Shown here: piece by piece, positions 25,937-35,964 of the stretch
Layout of the letters: the number at the start of each line of letters is the position of its first letter
Numbering within the stretch: position 1 is the first letter of the stretch
Notes under the pieces: generated by a model
What the model was told of the DNA's origin: nothing
The model's database searches: none
What the model saw: only the letters and a program-made list of their open reading frames with translations
Made by a program: the position numbers and the translations under genes
Assembly: GCA_946626605.1 (NCBI GenBank)
Contig: CAMOUL010000016.1
Location: 1-47,360 of the forward strand
Length of the DNA: 47,360 nucleotides
Direction: 5' to 3'
DNA from: an uncultured Bacteroidales bacterium
GTDB taxonomy: Bacteria; Bacteroidota; Bacteroidia; Bacteroidales; Paludibacteraceae

Positions 25937-28744
25937 GTGCGTAGCTGCCTGTTTTCCCATATCATCACGGTGCTTTTCCTGCTCTGCTCTTTCGCAGCGT
26001 GGGGACAAGAAGCCATCACACCTTCCCTCCCAGAGGGCAAGGCGGATACGCTACATACCCGGGACAGTGCGGCGATATCCACGGCACGCGAACGCAGAGA
26101 AGCGCAACCACGCAAGAGCAAGTTGACATCTCCGGTGCACTACCAATCGAACGACTCGATGATCATGATGGGAGACGGAAATGCGTACCTGCACGGAAAG
26201 GGCGAACTGAAATACCAATCGATGGAATTGAACTCCGAGTATATCCGTATGAACCTGGATTCGAGCCAGATATACGCGAAAGGAGTATGGGACAGTTTGA
26301 ACTACGAGTGGAAAGGTAAGCCGGTTTTCAAAGACGGCAAGGATAGTTACGAAACGAATGAGATCACCTATAACATCAAGACGCAGCGCGGTTTCATTCG
26401 TCATGTGGTTACCCAACAGGGTGAAGGGTATATCATCGCAGATAAGACCAAGAAACTGGAGAACAACGAAATGCTGATGGCAGACGGTCTTTACACGACC
26501 TGCGACGACCATGACCACCCGCATTTCTACCTGAAGATGACCAAAGCGAAAGTGAAACCGGGTGATTATATCGCCAGCGGTCCGGCCTATTTGGTCGTGG
26601 GTGATGTCCCGCTACCATTAGCCGTTCCGTTCGGTTTCTTCCCCTTCACCAGCACCTACTCCAGCGGCATTATCATGCCTACGTTCGGTGATGACTACAC
26701 TCGCGGTCTATACCTGCAAAACATCGGTTATTACTTCGCGCTTTGCGACTACCTGGACTTGGAGTTGACGGGGGATATCTACACACGCGGTACTTGGGCT
26801 ATTCGTGCGAAGACGAAGTACGTATGGCGTTATCGGTTCTCGGGTAACTTGAGTATCAACTACCGCAATGACGTCACGAGTGAGAGGGGGTTGCCGGACT
26901 ATTCGGCGCGTAAAAACTTCAGTATCCAATGGACACACAGCCAGGATGCGAAGTTCAATCCTTACTGCACCTTTTCGGCGAGTGTGAACTTCGCCACAAG
27001 TGGTTATAACCGTAGTAATATCAACAGTTACTACAACTCCGAACTCTATTCTGAAAATACGAAGAGCAGTACGATCAACTATACCCAGCGTTTTCCGGAT
27101 AGCCCGTGGAATTTGAGTTTGAGTGCCAGTTTGACGCAGCGAACAAGCGACTCCACCCTCTCTATTACCGCACCGCAGTTATCTGTTTCGATGAGTAGCG
27201 TCTATCCTTTCAAACTCTGGCGTCAAGCTACGCTCAAGCGCAAAGGTGGCGTAGCCGGAAAAGAGAAATGGTATGAGAAGATTAAGATGAGTTACTCGAT
27301 GAGCGGTAAGATAGGTATTAACAGCGTGAAGGAGAACCAGCTCTTCAAGACTAATTTCTTACGGGATTGGCAAGTGAGCATGAACCATTCTGTTCCGATC
27401 AGCGCCAGCTTCATGCTATTCAAATACTTAAGTGTCACGCCGCAGATCAACTTACGCGACCGCATGTATTTCACGCGTGTTGACCAGCGATGGGATGAGG
27501 AGATTAACGGAGTGGCACGCGATACCACCACCGGATTCTACAATGTATTCGATTTTGATGTCAACGTGGCTTTGAGCACGAAGTTATACGGATTCTACAC
27601 GCCGTTGAAAAAACTATTCCCCAATAGCAAGGTGGAGAAGTTCCGTCATGTTATCACGCCGAATATCAGTTTCTCCTACCATCCCAACTTCGAGAAACCG
27701 GGCTGGGGTTACTACGGCAGTTACGACGAACCGGTCATCAAAGACGAGGACACGACCTATATCCATCGTGTCTATTCGCGTTTCCCGCTGGGTAACGCAC
27801 CGCGCGGGCTATCAGCCAACCTCAGTTTCGGTGTGGCGAACAACTTAGAGATGAAGGTGATAAACAAAGATGACACGACGGGTAAGCAGCCATACAAAGT
27901 GGTGAGTCTGATCGACAACTTCAGCGTTACCGGTGGTTATAACTTCGCCGCCGATAGTATGAACTGGAGTCTTTTCCAAGTGAACCTGCGCTTGAAGTTC
28001 CCGAAGTTAAACAACTATAGTCTGAACCTCAATACCTCGTTGGATCCGTATATGTACGAACTGGATGCCGCCGGTAAACCGCATCGAACCAACAAACAAT
28101 ACTGGCATAACGGTCGGTTCCCTCACTGGAGCGGTTTGAGATGGAGCTTCAGTTATACCATCTCTAATAATACCATCAAGAAATGGAAAGATGCCATCGC
28201 AAAACGACGGGGAGAGAAAGTAAGTAGTTCTCCGGCGAGTGATTCAGGTGGTGGCACAGAGGGCGATATCGCGCTGGAGCCGATCGAGAAAGACGCCGAG
28301 GGATATGACAGTAACGCGAAGGTGGATAACCATAAGAAGAAAGACGAAGATGTGGATGACGGCTACGTGCGCACAGAAATCCCATGGAGCCTGTCCATCA
28401 ATTACAGCCTGTCCTATGCCCCGGGAAGCACCTTTAACTACGAAAAGATGTATTACGACATGAAGTTCTCCCACTCGCTCTCACTGAACGGAAACATCGG
28501 TTTGGGAAGAGGATGGAAAGTGAGTGCCAACATGACGTATAACTTCGATTATAAGAAGGTGACGGCTTGTACGTTTAATATCAGTCGTGACCTGCACTGT
28601 TGGAACATGACTGCCAGCATCAACCCGATTGGAATGTTCAAGAGTTACACCTTCCATATCGGAGTGAACGCCTCGATGCTGAAAGACCTGAAATACGATA
28701 AGAACAGTAACTCCTCCACCGATAGCAGAGTATCGTGGTGGTAG
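25937..28744 (+). CDS. lptD: LptD-type LPS assembly outer-membrane protein
   Basis: 935-residue outer-membrane protein of the Bacteroidota LptD family, which inserts lipopolysaccharide into the outer leaflet. After a signal peptide (ITVLFLLCSFAAWGQ) comes an OstA/LptA-like beta-jellyroll (GNAYLHGKGELKYQSMELNSEYIRMN; ETNEITYNIKTQRGFI), then a long beta-barrel with alternating aromatic strands. Start: a GTG at 25937 gives a leader; no in-frame ATG precedes the signal. Near residue 28, TPSLPEGK is encoded by a diverged C/G-rich hairpin. A basic/acidic loop (KRRGEKVSSSPASDSGGGTEG) is likely an extended loop in the barrel. Confidence 0.85.
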   Translation: MRSCLFSHIITVLFLLCSFAAWGQEAITPSLPEGKADTLHTRDSAAISTARERREAQPRKSKLTSPVHYQSNDSMIMMGDGNAYLHGKGELKYQSMELNSEYIRMNLDSSQIYAKGVWDSLNYEWKGKPVFKDGKDSYETNEITYNIKTQRGFIRHVVTQQGEGYIIADKTKKLENNEMLMADGLYTTCDDHDHPHFYLKMTKAKVKPGDYIASGPAYLVVGDVPLPLAVPFGFFPFTSTYSSGIIMPTFGDDYTRGLYLQNIGYYFALCDYLDLELTGDIYTRGTWAIRAKTKYVWRYRFSGNLSINYRNDVTSERGLPDYSARKNFSIQWTHSQDAKFNPYCTFSASVNFATSGYNRSNINSYYNSELYSENTKSSTINYTQRFPDSPWNLSLSASLTQRTSDSTLSITAPQLSVSMSSVYPFKLWRQATLKRKGGVAGKEKWYEKIKMSYSMSGKIGINSVKENQLFKTNFLRDWQVSMNHSVPISASFMLFKYLSVTPQINLRDRMYFTRVDQRWDEEINGVARDTTTGFYNVFDFDVNVALSTKLYGFYTPLKKLFPNSKVEKFRHVITPNISFSYHPNFEKPGWGYYGSYDEPVIKDEDTTYIHRVYSRFPLGNAPRGLSANLSFGVANNLEMKVINKDDTTGKQPYKVVSLIDNFSVTGGYNFAADSMNWSLFQVNLRLKFPKLNNYSLNLNTSLDPYMYELDAAGKPHRTNKQYWHNGRFPHWSGLRWSFSYTISNNTIKKWKDAIAKRRGEKVSSSPASDSGGGTEGDIALEPIEKDAEGYDSNAKVDNHKKKDEDVDDGYVRTEIPWSLSINYSLSYAPGSTFNYEKMYYDMKFSHSLSLNGNIGLGRGWKVSANMTYNFDYKKVTACTFNISRDLHCWNMTASINPIGMFKSYTFHIGVNASMLKDLKYDKNSNSSTDSRVSWW
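26018..26044. repeat. Diverged C/G-rich hairpin element (copy E, in lptD)
   Basis: CCTTCCCTC (26021-26029) and GAGGG-C-AAGG (26033-26042) form a bulged stem. It is read in frame as TPSLPEGK, like the pepT copy. Confidence 0.5.
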
Positions 28745-28751
28745 TGGATTG

Positions 28752-28765
28752 AAAGTTTAAAGTTT
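28752..28765. repeat. 7-bp repeat before slyD
   Basis: Two exact AAAGTTT units end exactly 6 nt before the slyD ATG. Same unit as at the batE start. Confidence 0.7.
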
Positions 28766-28771
28766 ACAGAT

Positions 28772-29353
28772 ATGATTGAGAAATTAAAAGTTGTTTCAGC
28801 GACGTATGAGTTGTACATCGCTGATGAGAAAGGCAAAGAAGAACTGATGGAGAAAGCTACGGCAGAAGCTCCGTTAACCTGGTGTCAAGGCGAAGGCATG
28901 ATGCTCCCTGCGTTCGAAGCCGCTATGGAAGGAAAGAACGAAGGCGACGAATTTGACTTCGTACTTAAAGCTACGGATGCCTATGGTGAATACCTCGATG
29001 AAGGCTTGATGGAACTGCCTAAGACCATGTTCTTCAACGGCGACGGTGAGTTCGACGAAGAGCGCGTGTATGTAGGTGCCATCGTCCCGATGAACACGAC
29101 GGACGGTCAAATCGTTCGGGCGCAAGTATGCGAAGTGACGAACGAGAAAGTAACCATCGACCTCAACCATCCCTATGCCGGAGAGGACCTGCATTTTACC
29201 GGTAAGATCCTGACCATCCGCGACGTGACGGAAGGGGAGTTAAAAGCCATCCGGAGCCCACATGGTTGCGGTAGATGTAAAGGTAACTGCGATGATTGCG
29301 AAAGCAGTTGCGGCAACCACTGCGGGCAAGACGCCTGCGGCGAATGCAAATAA
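28772..29353 (+). CDS. slyD: SlyD-type FKBP prolyl isomerase
   Basis: Peptidyl-prolyl cis-trans isomerase with metal-binding tail, 193 residues. The FKBP domain with inserted flap is recognisable (LPAFEAAMEGKNEGDEFDF, VPMNTTDGQIVRAQV, VTIDLNHPYAGEDLHF with the SlyD NHPLAG-like motif). The last 30 residues are Cys/His-rich (CGRCKGNCDDCESSCGNHC), expected to bind nickel or zinc. Cytoplasmic. Lies between lptD and der. Confidence 0.93.
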   Translation: MIEKLKVVSATYELYIADEKGKEELMEKATAEAPLTWCQGEGMMLPAFEAAMEGKNEGDEFDFVLKATDAYGEYLDEGLMELPKTMFFNGDGEFDEERVYVGAIVPMNTTDGQIVRAQVCEVTNEKVTIDLNHPYAGEDLHFTGKILTIRDVTEGELKAIRSPHGCGRCKGNCDDCESSCGNHCGQDACGECK

Positions 29354-29369
29354 TGAGAAAAGTTTATTT

Positions 29370-29390
29370 AAAGTGTAAAATTTAAAGATA
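29370..29390. repeat. Weak 7-bp array before der
   Basis: Units AAAGTGT, AAAATTT, AAAGATA end 7 nt before the der ATG. Confidence 0.5.
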
Positions 29391-29397
29391 AATTACT

Positions 29398-30714
29398 ATG
29401 GCAAATATTGTAGCGATAGTGGGACGTCCCAACGTAGGGAAATCGACCCTTTTTAACCGCTTGACGGGTACCCGTCGAGCGATAGTGATGAATACCGCCG
29501 GAACGACGCGTGACCGTCAGTATGGCAAAGCCGAGTGGTGCGGCCGCGAGTTCTCGGTGATTGACACCGGAGGATGGGTAGTCAACAGCGATGACACCTT
29601 CGAATCCGAAATCAACCGTCAGGTGGACCTGGCTATCCGCGAAGCGGATGTAGTGCTGCTTGTAGTGGATGTGAACCAAGGTGTGACGGAGTTTGATACC
29701 GAAGTGGCACATTTGCTGCGTCAGGCGAAGAAGCCGACCATCTTAGCGGTGAATAAAGTGGACACTTTTGAGAACCAGTACGGCGCGGCCGAGTTCTATA
29801 AACTGGGTCTTGGCGAACCGTTTATCGTGTCCGCTGAGAACGGTTTGGGTACCGGTGATCTGCTGGATGAAGTGGTGAGCCGTTTTCGTAAGGAAGATGA
29901 CAGCGATGAGGACCTGGAGGACCTGCCGCGTTTTGCGATAGTAGGTCGACCGAATGCAGGTAAGTCGAGTATCCTGAACGCCTTTATCGGCGAAGAGCGT
30001 ACCATCGTGACCGATATCCCTGGCACGACACGCGATTCGATTTACACCCGCTATAACAAGTTCGGTAAGGATTTTTACCTCGTGGACACAGCCGGCATTC
30101 GCAAGAAAGCGAAAGTGACCGAAGACCAGGAGTATTACTCGGTGGTTCGTTCGATCCGTGCCATTGAGAACAGCGACGTATGTATCCTGATGATTGATGC
30201 CACACGCGGTATCGAAGCGCAGGACCTGAATATCTATTCGCTCATCCAAAAGAACAAGAAAGGTCTCGTGGTATGTATCAATAAATGGGACCTGATTGAG
30301 AGCAAGACGAATCAGGATATAAAGGCATACGAGAGTGCGATTCGCGAGCGTATTGCGCCCTTTACGGACTTCCCCATCATCTTCACCTCGGCACTCACCA
30401 AACAGCGTATCTTCAAGGTAGTCGAGACGGCTATCCACGTCTATGAGAACAAAAACAAAAAAGTGCCGACCGCACAGTTGAACGAGAAGTTCTTACCGTT
30501 GATCGAGAACTACCCGCCCCCTGCATGGAAGGGCAAATATATCAAGATCAAATATTGCACTCAATTACCGAACACCCAGATACCGACCTTTGTGTTCTTC
30601 GCCAACCTGCCGCAATACGTGAAAGAACCGTATCGTCGCTTCTTGGAGAACAAACTGCGAGAGTGGTGGGATTTCACCGGTACACCGGTGCAATTATTCA
30701 TTCGGGCCAAATAA
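29398..30714 (+). CDS. der: Ribosome-associated GTPase Der (EngA)
   Basis: Double-GTPase for 50S subunit assembly, 438 residues. Both G domains are intact: [14 protein letters not shown] with DTGG and NKVD, and [14 protein letters not shown] with [11 protein letters not shown] and NKWD. The C-terminal KH-like domain ([45 protein letters not shown]) is complete. Confidence 0.98.
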   Translation: MANIVAIVGRPNVGKSTLFNRLTGTRRAIVMNTAGTTRDRQYGKAEWCGREFSVIDTGGWVVNSDDTFESEINRQVDLAIREADVVLLVVDVNQGVTEFDTEVAHLLRQAKKPTILAVNKVDTFENQYGAAEFYKLGLGEPFIVSAENGLGTGDLLDEVVSRFRKEDDSDEDLEDLPRFAIVGRPNAGKSSILNAFIGEERTIVTDIPGTTRDSIYTRYNKFGKDFYLVDTAGIRKKAKVTEDQEYYSVVRSIRAIENSDVCILMIDATRGIEAQDLNIYSLIQKNKKGLVVCINKWDLIESKTNQDIKAYESAIRERIAPFTDFPIIFTSALTKQRIFKVVETAIHVYENKNKKVPTAQLNEKFLPLIENYPPPAWKGKYIKIKYCTQLPNTQIPTFVFFANLPQYVKEPYRRFLENKLREWWDFTGTPVQLFIRAK

Positions 30715-30751
30715 CAAATTTTAAGAAAAAGTGTCCGATTTACATTTTTAT

Positions 30752-30782
30752 TTGCATATATGCAAAAAAAGTAGTATCTTTG
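30752..30782 (+). promoter_or_regulatory. Promoter of the FAH-like/porU/porV operon
   Basis: TTG (30752-30754), 20 nt, TATCTTTG (30775-30782); start near 30789 and ATG at 30802. The -33 element lies in the perfect 16-bp palindrome TTTGCATATATGCAAA (30751-30766). Confidence 0.9.
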
Positions 30783-30801
30783 CACGCTCAATATGGGGTG
30801 A

Positions 30802-31326
30802 ATGAAAATAATTGGTTTTATATATGACGAAGGCAAGATAGCCATGGTGCTGAAAGGCGACAGCTGTCTGTTAAATGGTAGGAAACCGTTTTTCATGCCG
30901 GATTGGTCGCAAGAGATTGGTGTAACCAACTGCATCATCTTGCGCGTCAGCCGGTTGGGCAAAGAGATTGCGTCGAAGTTCGCGAGTCGTTACTACGATG
31001 CCGTAGCGCCGGGAGCAGACTTCATCGCGATGGACATTGCGCGCGAAGCGAAAGCAGCCGGTACGCCTTGGACCAAAGCGTTGGCTTTTGACTATTCGCT
31101 GGCTATCGGAGAGTATGTGCCGGTAAGCGACGAAGGCATAGCGGTAAGCGGCGAATGGCTAATGAGCCCCGAAGAGGCAATAGCCGCAGCCAGCAAGGTG
31201 ATGACAATTCGTCAAGGGGATTTGATTTATATCCAGGCCAAGCAAGCGCCGCAGCGCGTAGAGAAAGAGCAAGTGATTCACGTCGAGTTCGACGGGCAAG
31301 AGAAGTTATATTGTAAGATTAAATGA
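30802..31326 (+). CDS. Degenerate fumarylacetoacetase-family protein
   Basis: 174-residue protein related to the fumarylacetoacetate hydrolase family (GFIYDEG, KPFFMPDW, DFIAMDIAREAKAAGTPWTKALAFDYS, similar to family Gxx-DxTARD and AKxFD motifs). The usual metal-binding Glu-x-Glu appears to be replaced by TNCIILRVS, which lacks glutamates, so catalytic activity is doubtful. It starts 13 nt after the predicted transcription start and overlaps porU by 4 bp (ATGA). A similar gene precedes porU in Porphyromonas (PG0025-PG0026 from memory), so the linkage is conserved, but its role in secretion is unknown. Confidence 0.75.
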   Translation: MKIIGFIYDEGKIAMVLKGDSCLLNGRKPFFMPDWSQEIGVTNCIILRVSRLGKEIASKFASRYYDAVAPGADFIAMDIAREAKAAGTPWTKALAFDYSLAIGEYVPVSDEGIAVSGEWLMSPEEAIAAASKVMTIRQGDLIYIQAKQAPQRVEKEQVIHVEFDGQEKLYCKIK

Positions 31327-34300
31327 AAAAAATCCTGTTCATAGCGTTTTGGGTACTGGTAAGCCTGCCGATGATGGCAGGTATTCACAGCTATGCAGAG
31401 CGTTCGGTTTTAGCTGACGGCCACTGGGTGAAGATTCGCGTAAGCGAGTCCGGTGTATGCCGTATGAGTTTCAGCGAACTGCGTAGCGCCGGTTTAGAAC
31501 CCTCGCAAGTGCGGGTGTTCGGCTATGGCGGTGCGCAGAAAGAGCAGGATTTCAGCAAGCGTAACATAGACGACCTGCCGCAAGTGCCGGTGTATGTTGG
31601 CGAAGATTATATCTTATTCTATGTGCAGGGTCCGATCAGCTGGACCTATAATGGTTCTCGCTTCGCGCACACTCGTAATACCTATTCGGATTTCGGCTAT
31701 TACCTGCTGAGCGATGATGCAGGTGCCATGCTGCCATTCCCGGAAGCAGAAGCCGTAAGCGGTTCTCCTACCGATGTTACCTATTATTCCTACTATCAGG
31801 TACAAGATAAAGACTCCGTGAACCTGATTGACCGCACGGGAGTGTCCGGCGGAGGTCGTACGTTCTACGGCGAGCAGTTTGCAGCCGGTCAGACACGTAC
31901 ATTCACCTTCTCCACCCCATATGCGAATGGAGACAACAGTTCGGTATATATCGACATGGCGGTCAATTCGGCTACCACTTCTACCGTCAAGGCGCAACTG
32001 AATAACACCAGCTCCAAGAGCATCTACATCAGTAGTATTCCGGACCACTACACCTTTGGTGTGGCGGGTACGATCAGTATGAACGGTGCGTCCGAAGAGC
32101 AGAACCAGCGGGTGACAATGCAGTTTGTCAATAGCAACGCGAGTGCCTTAGCATGGCTTAATTACATTGAGATCACCACGCCTTCGGAACTCGTCATGAC
32201 CGGCAGTTATATGGGTATTCGTTCGCTGGTGAACCGCAATACCACCAATCCGGTTCGTTTTCTCTTGCGTAACACCACTGCTTCCACCCAGATATGGGAT
32301 GTGACGGACTTGGCGGCTATTCAACGCATGCCGACCACTATGGTGGATGACCAACTGGCATGGATCGGTACCCAGGCGGACGGCGTACACGAGTACATCG
32401 CCGTCAATACCGACGGAACAAAGTTCGTTCAAGCCGAAGTGGTAGGCGAGGTGAAGAACCAGAACCTGCATGCCTTGAGCAATATCGATTATATCATCAT
32501 CTGTCCGGAAGGATATGAAGACGTTTCGGAAGACTTAGCCAAAGCGCATGAAGCCAAGCAGGCAATCACCTATGCCATCGTCACCGACCAACAGGTATAT
32601 AATGAGTTCTCGTCCGGTACGCCGGATGCGACAGCTTATCGATGGCTGATGAAGATGCTGTACGACCGCGCGAAGAACGGTATCGGCCAGCAACCCAGAT
32701 GGTTACTTCTCATGGGGCACGGTACGTTCGATAACCGCAAACTGCTGCGTAACTCCGGTACTTCTTTGCTGCTGACATACCAGTCGAAGAACTCGGTAAA
32801 CGAGATCAAAGCATATGCTACGGATGACTATTTCGCGTATCTGGATGATAACGAAGGTGCTATTGATACGCAAGGCCGCATGGATATCGGCGTAGGTCGT
32901 CTGCCGGTAGAGAGTCTGGACGAAGCACGTACCACCGTTGATAAACTGATCCAATATATCCGCAACGAACAAACCGGTAAGTGGAAGAACCAACTGGTAT
33001 ATCTGGCAGATGACGGAGAGAACGGTACGCACACCGAGACCGCAGAGAAGAGTGCGGAGTTGGTGCGTATTAAGAATCCGGATTTCATAGTGCATAAGAT
33101 CTTCTTAGATGCCTATCCGCAGGAGGTGAACGCGAGCGGCGAGAGTTATCCGCTGGCTAAGAACCGCGTGCTGAACCTGCTTAAGAACGGTGTGCTCTTC
33201 TTCGACTACTCCGGTCACGGCGGTTACAACGCCATCACTAATGAATCGATCTTAAACCTCAAGGATATTGCGGGCATGACCAATAAGAACCAGGCATTCT
33301 GGCTGTTCGCAACTTGTAATTTTGCACAATGCGATGCCGGTAAGCGTTCGGCTGCTGAGACAGCGGTTCTGAATCCGAAAGGCGGAGCGATCGGTATTTT
33401 GGCTGCTACACGTACCGTATACGCGCCGCAGAACACCAACCTCAACCGCAGCGTATGCGATACCCTCTTCGGCCATAGCGATGTCTTCCATTATGACATG
33501 ACGCTCGGCGAAGCAATCTCGATCGGAAAGAACCTCTTGGGATCGGATGAGAACAAACTGGCGTACGTACTACTGGGTGACCCGTGTATGCGGCTCAACT
33601 ACCCCACGGACTATCACGTCGAGACCTTGACCGAAATGGATACGCTCAACGCACTGAGCGTACAGCACGTGGAAGGACGTATCATCGATGAGGACCTCAA
33701 TACCGTTTCGGATTTTAACGGTAAGGTAGATATCACGATCTATGATAAGATGCAATCAATCCCTACACGCGACAACGACAACGTAGGTGGAGACCCGCGT
33801 GTAGTAGCTTACAATGATTATCCGAATACCATCTTCTCCGGTGCCACGGATGTGAAAGACGGCTTGTTTAACTACACCTTCATGGTGCCCAAGGATATCC
33901 GGTATAACTTCGATAACGGACGTATCGTGTATTATGCCGTAACGGCGGATTCGCTCGAGACGGCAGAGGCGGTCGGTCATTTCGAGCAATTCATCATCGG
34001 CGGTTCGGGCTCGATCGTGACCATAGATACCGTTGGTCCGGAGATGGAGATCTATCTGAACTCGCCCGCCTTCCGCAACGGCGACAAGACCTACGCTACG
34101 CCGCGCTTCTTTGCGAACCTGTATGACGAGAACGGTATCAACACCGCGGGCGCCGGTATCGGACACGACCTGATGCTGATCATCGATGATGATCCGAAGA
34201 TGATCTATTCGCTGAACGAATACTTCACCGCTGCGAACAATAGTTACCAAGCGGGGCAGGTCAGTTACCTGATGGAGGAACTGGCGAACGGTCCTCACAG

Positions 34301-34667
34301 CCTCACCTTCCGCGCGTGGGACTTACTCAACAACAGCACCACCAAGAGTCTTAACTTCATTGTAGAAGCCGGACTCGACCCGTCAATTTATAATGTGACC
34401 ACCTATCCGAACCCCGTACAGCAGTCGGGTGTGGTGCATCTCGTCGTCAACTACGATCAGCCGGATGAACTGATTGAAACCGAGATCTATCTGTATAACA
34501 CAGCCGGACAGATGGTTTACAGCCATAAGCAAGATAACCCCGATGCGGTAAGTATTAATCTGCCGGCGTTGGGTTTGAATACAGGAGTATATATCTATTC
34601 AGTTAAAATAAAATCCGCCTCCAGTAAGTATAGCACTACTTCAGGCAAAATTATTGTTACCAGATAA
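31323..34667 (+). CDS. porU: PorU, type IX secretion C25-family sortase
   Basis: Cell-surface gingipain-like protease of the type IX secretion system that removes C-terminal sorting domains and attaches cargo to anionic LPS. It is 1114 residues long, with a signal peptide (ILFIAFWVLVSLPMMAG). The C25 catalytic pair is visible: His632 in DYSGHGGYN and Cys665 in LFATCNFAQC. The C-terminus (TYPNPVQQSGVVHLVVNY, LYNTAGQMVYSH, GVYIYSVKI) is a type A sorting domain, as known for PorU itself. Conserved order FAH-porU-porV supports the call. Confidence 0.95.
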   Translation: MKKILFIAFWVLVSLPMMAGIHSYAERSVLADGHWVKIRVSESGVCRMSFSELRSAGLEPSQVRVFGYGGAQKEQDFSKRNIDDLPQVPVYVGEDYILFYVQGPISWTYNGSRFAHTRNTYSDFGYYLLSDDAGAMLPFPEAEAVSGSPTDVTYYSYYQVQDKDSVNLIDRTGVSGGGRTFYGEQFAAGQTRTFTFSTPYANGDNSSVYIDMAVNSATTSTVKAQLNNTSSKSIYISSIPDHYTFGVAGTISMNGASEEQNQRVTMQFVNSNASALAWLNYIEITTPSELVMTGSYMGIRSLVNRNTTNPVRFLLRNTTASTQIWDVTDLAAIQRMPTTMVDDQLAWIGTQADGVHEYIAVNTDGTKFVQAEVVGEVKNQNLHALSNIDYIIICPEGYEDVSEDLAKAHEAKQAITYAIVTDQQVYNEFSSGTPDATAYRWLMKMLYDRAKNGIGQQPRWLLLMGHGTFDNRKLLRNSGTSLLLTYQSKNSVNEIKAYATDDYFAYLDDNEGAIDTQGRMDIGVGRLPVESLDEARTTVDKLIQYIRNEQTGKWKNQLVYLADDGENGTHTETAEKSAELVRIKNPDFIVHKIFLDAYPQEVNASGESYPLAKNRVLNLLKNGVLFFDYSGHGGYNAITNESILNLKDIAGMTNKNQAFWLFATCNFAQCDAGKRSAAETAVLNPKGGAIGILAATRTVYAPQNTNLNRSVCDTLFGHSDVFHYDMTLGEAISIGKNLLGSDENKLAYVLLGDPCMRLNYPTDYHVETLTEMDTLNALSVQHVEGRIIDEDLNTVSDFNGKVDITIYDKMQSIPTRDNDNVGGDPRVVAYNDYPNTIFSGATDVKDGLFNYTFMVPKDIRYNFDNGRIVYYAVTADSLETAEAVGHFEQFIIGGSGSIVTIDTVGPEMEIYLNSPAFRNGDKTYATPRFFANLYDENGINTAGAGIGHDLMLIIDDDPKMIYSLNEYFTAANNSYQAGQVSYLMEELANGPHSLTFRAWDLLNNSTTKSLNFIVEAGLDPSIYNVTTYPNPVQQSGVVHLVVNYDQPDELIETEIYLYNTAGQMVYSHKQDNPDAVSINLPALGLNTGVYIYSVKIKSASSKYSTTSGKIIVTR

Positions 34668-34706
34668 GCCTATGAAACAAATCGCTTAAAATAACCTCTC
34701 CATTAC

Positions 34707-34738
34707 GTAATTACGTAATCCCGTAATAACGAAATAAC
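34707..34738. repeat. 8-bp tandem array between porU and porV
   Basis: Units GTAATTAC, GTAATCCC, GTAATAAC, GAAATAAC in the 95-bp spacer. No terminator is seen, so porV is likely co-transcribed. Confidence 0.82.
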
Positions 34739-34762
34739 TAAAAATACAAAAAACATAACACA

Positions 34763-35956
34763 ATGAAAAAAATTCTTATTTCTCTCACAGCCCTGGTATG
34801 CGCCGTATCGATGAGCGCTCAGGGAACTGTAGATGACACGATGAACCCGCTGATCACAGCGATGCCGTCTCTCTCCATTGCGCCGGATGCACGTGCTGCC
34901 GGTATGGGTGATCTCGGTGTAGCTACCGAAGCGGACTTTAACTCTCAGTTCTGGAACCCGGCTAAGTACGCGTACATGTACTCCAAGGGCGGTATCACCG
35001 CGAACTACACGCCGTGGTTGCGTAAGTTGGTAGGTGACATCGACCTGGCTTACCTCGCCGGATTCTATAACTTCGGTGATCTGGGCGGCGGTATCGGTGC
35101 CAGCTTCACGTATTTCTCGATGGGTGATGTAGCGCTGACGGATGCGCAGGGCCAGAAGATCCAGGACGTTCGTCCCAACGAGTGGGCGCTCGACCTCAGT
35201 TACTTCCGTAAACTGCATGAGTACGTATCCATGTCTGTTGCTGTTCGCTTCCTTTATTCGGATCTGAACAACGGTTATAACAGTTCGACCGGTACGGCTA
35301 CGGAGATGCACCCGGCATGGACCATGGCTGCAGACATCGGTTTGTACTATCGTCAGCCGTTCGAGTTGAAGTCCGGAACGAGTCACCTCTCCTTAGGTTT
35401 CACCTTGAAGAACCTGGGTGGTAAGATGAACTACGCCGATGACGGAAGCAGCAACTTCATTCCGGCCAGCATGAATATCGGTATGGGTTATGAGATCCCG
35501 CTGAATAAATACAACTTCTTGACCCTCAACCTGGAGGCCAACAAGATGTTGGTACCGAGCCGTTACTCGAAATTCGCGCCGGATCAGACGACCGGTAAAT
35601 ACACTCAGGAAGAGTATTCTGCGCTGAACCCTGCGAAAGGTTGGTTCCAGTCCTTCGCAGACGCTCCGGGCGGAAGCAAAGAGGAGTTCCAGGAAGTACG
35701 CTGGGGTGCCGGTATCGAGTACTCCTACAACAAGCAGTTCTTCGCTCGTGCCGGTTATAGCTACGAGAACTACTACAAAGGTAACCGCAACTATCTTACC
35801 TTCGGTGCCGGTTTCCACCTCTCCATCGTTTCGTTGGATATCTCCTACTGCGTAGGTCTGGCTGCTTCGAACCCGCTGGATCAGACGATGCGCTTCACCC
35901 TGGGCTTCGACCTCGCGGGTATCAAGGATATCGTGGATAACAAAAAAGCGAAGTAA
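34763..35956 (+). CDS. porV: PorV (LptO), type IX secretion outer-membrane barrel
   Basis: FadL-like outer-membrane beta-barrel that shuttles cargo from the SprA translocon to PorU. Signal peptide MKKILISLTALVCAVSMSAQ, then the family signature ITAMPSLSIAPDARAAGMGDLGVATEAD and WNPAKYAY. Length 397 and the terminal strand (MRFTLGFDLAGI) are as expected. It is placed directly after porU. Confidence 0.95.
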   Translation: MKKILISLTALVCAVSMSAQGTVDDTMNPLITAMPSLSIAPDARAAGMGDLGVATEADFNSQFWNPAKYAYMYSKGGITANYTPWLRKLVGDIDLAYLAGFYNFGDLGGGIGASFTYFSMGDVALTDAQGQKIQDVRPNEWALDLSYFRKLHEYVSMSVAVRFLYSDLNNGYNSSTGTATEMHPAWTMAADIGLYYRQPFELKSGTSHLSLGFTLKNLGGKMNYADDGSSNFIPASMNIGMGYEIPLNKYNFLTLNLEANKMLVPSRYSKFAPDQTTGKYTQEEYSALNPAKGWFQSFADAPGGSKEEFQEVRWGAGIEYSYNKQFFARAGYSYENYYKGNRNYLTFGAGFHLSIVSLDISYCVGLAASNPLDQTMRFTLGFDLAGIKDIVDNKKAK

Positions 35957-35964
35957 ATAATTCC

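Noticed and set aside
25915..25944. Direct repeat CTGTGCGTAG before lptD
   Set aside because: Two 10-bp copies 20 bp apart; the lptD GTG start lies in the second. Too short to interpret further.
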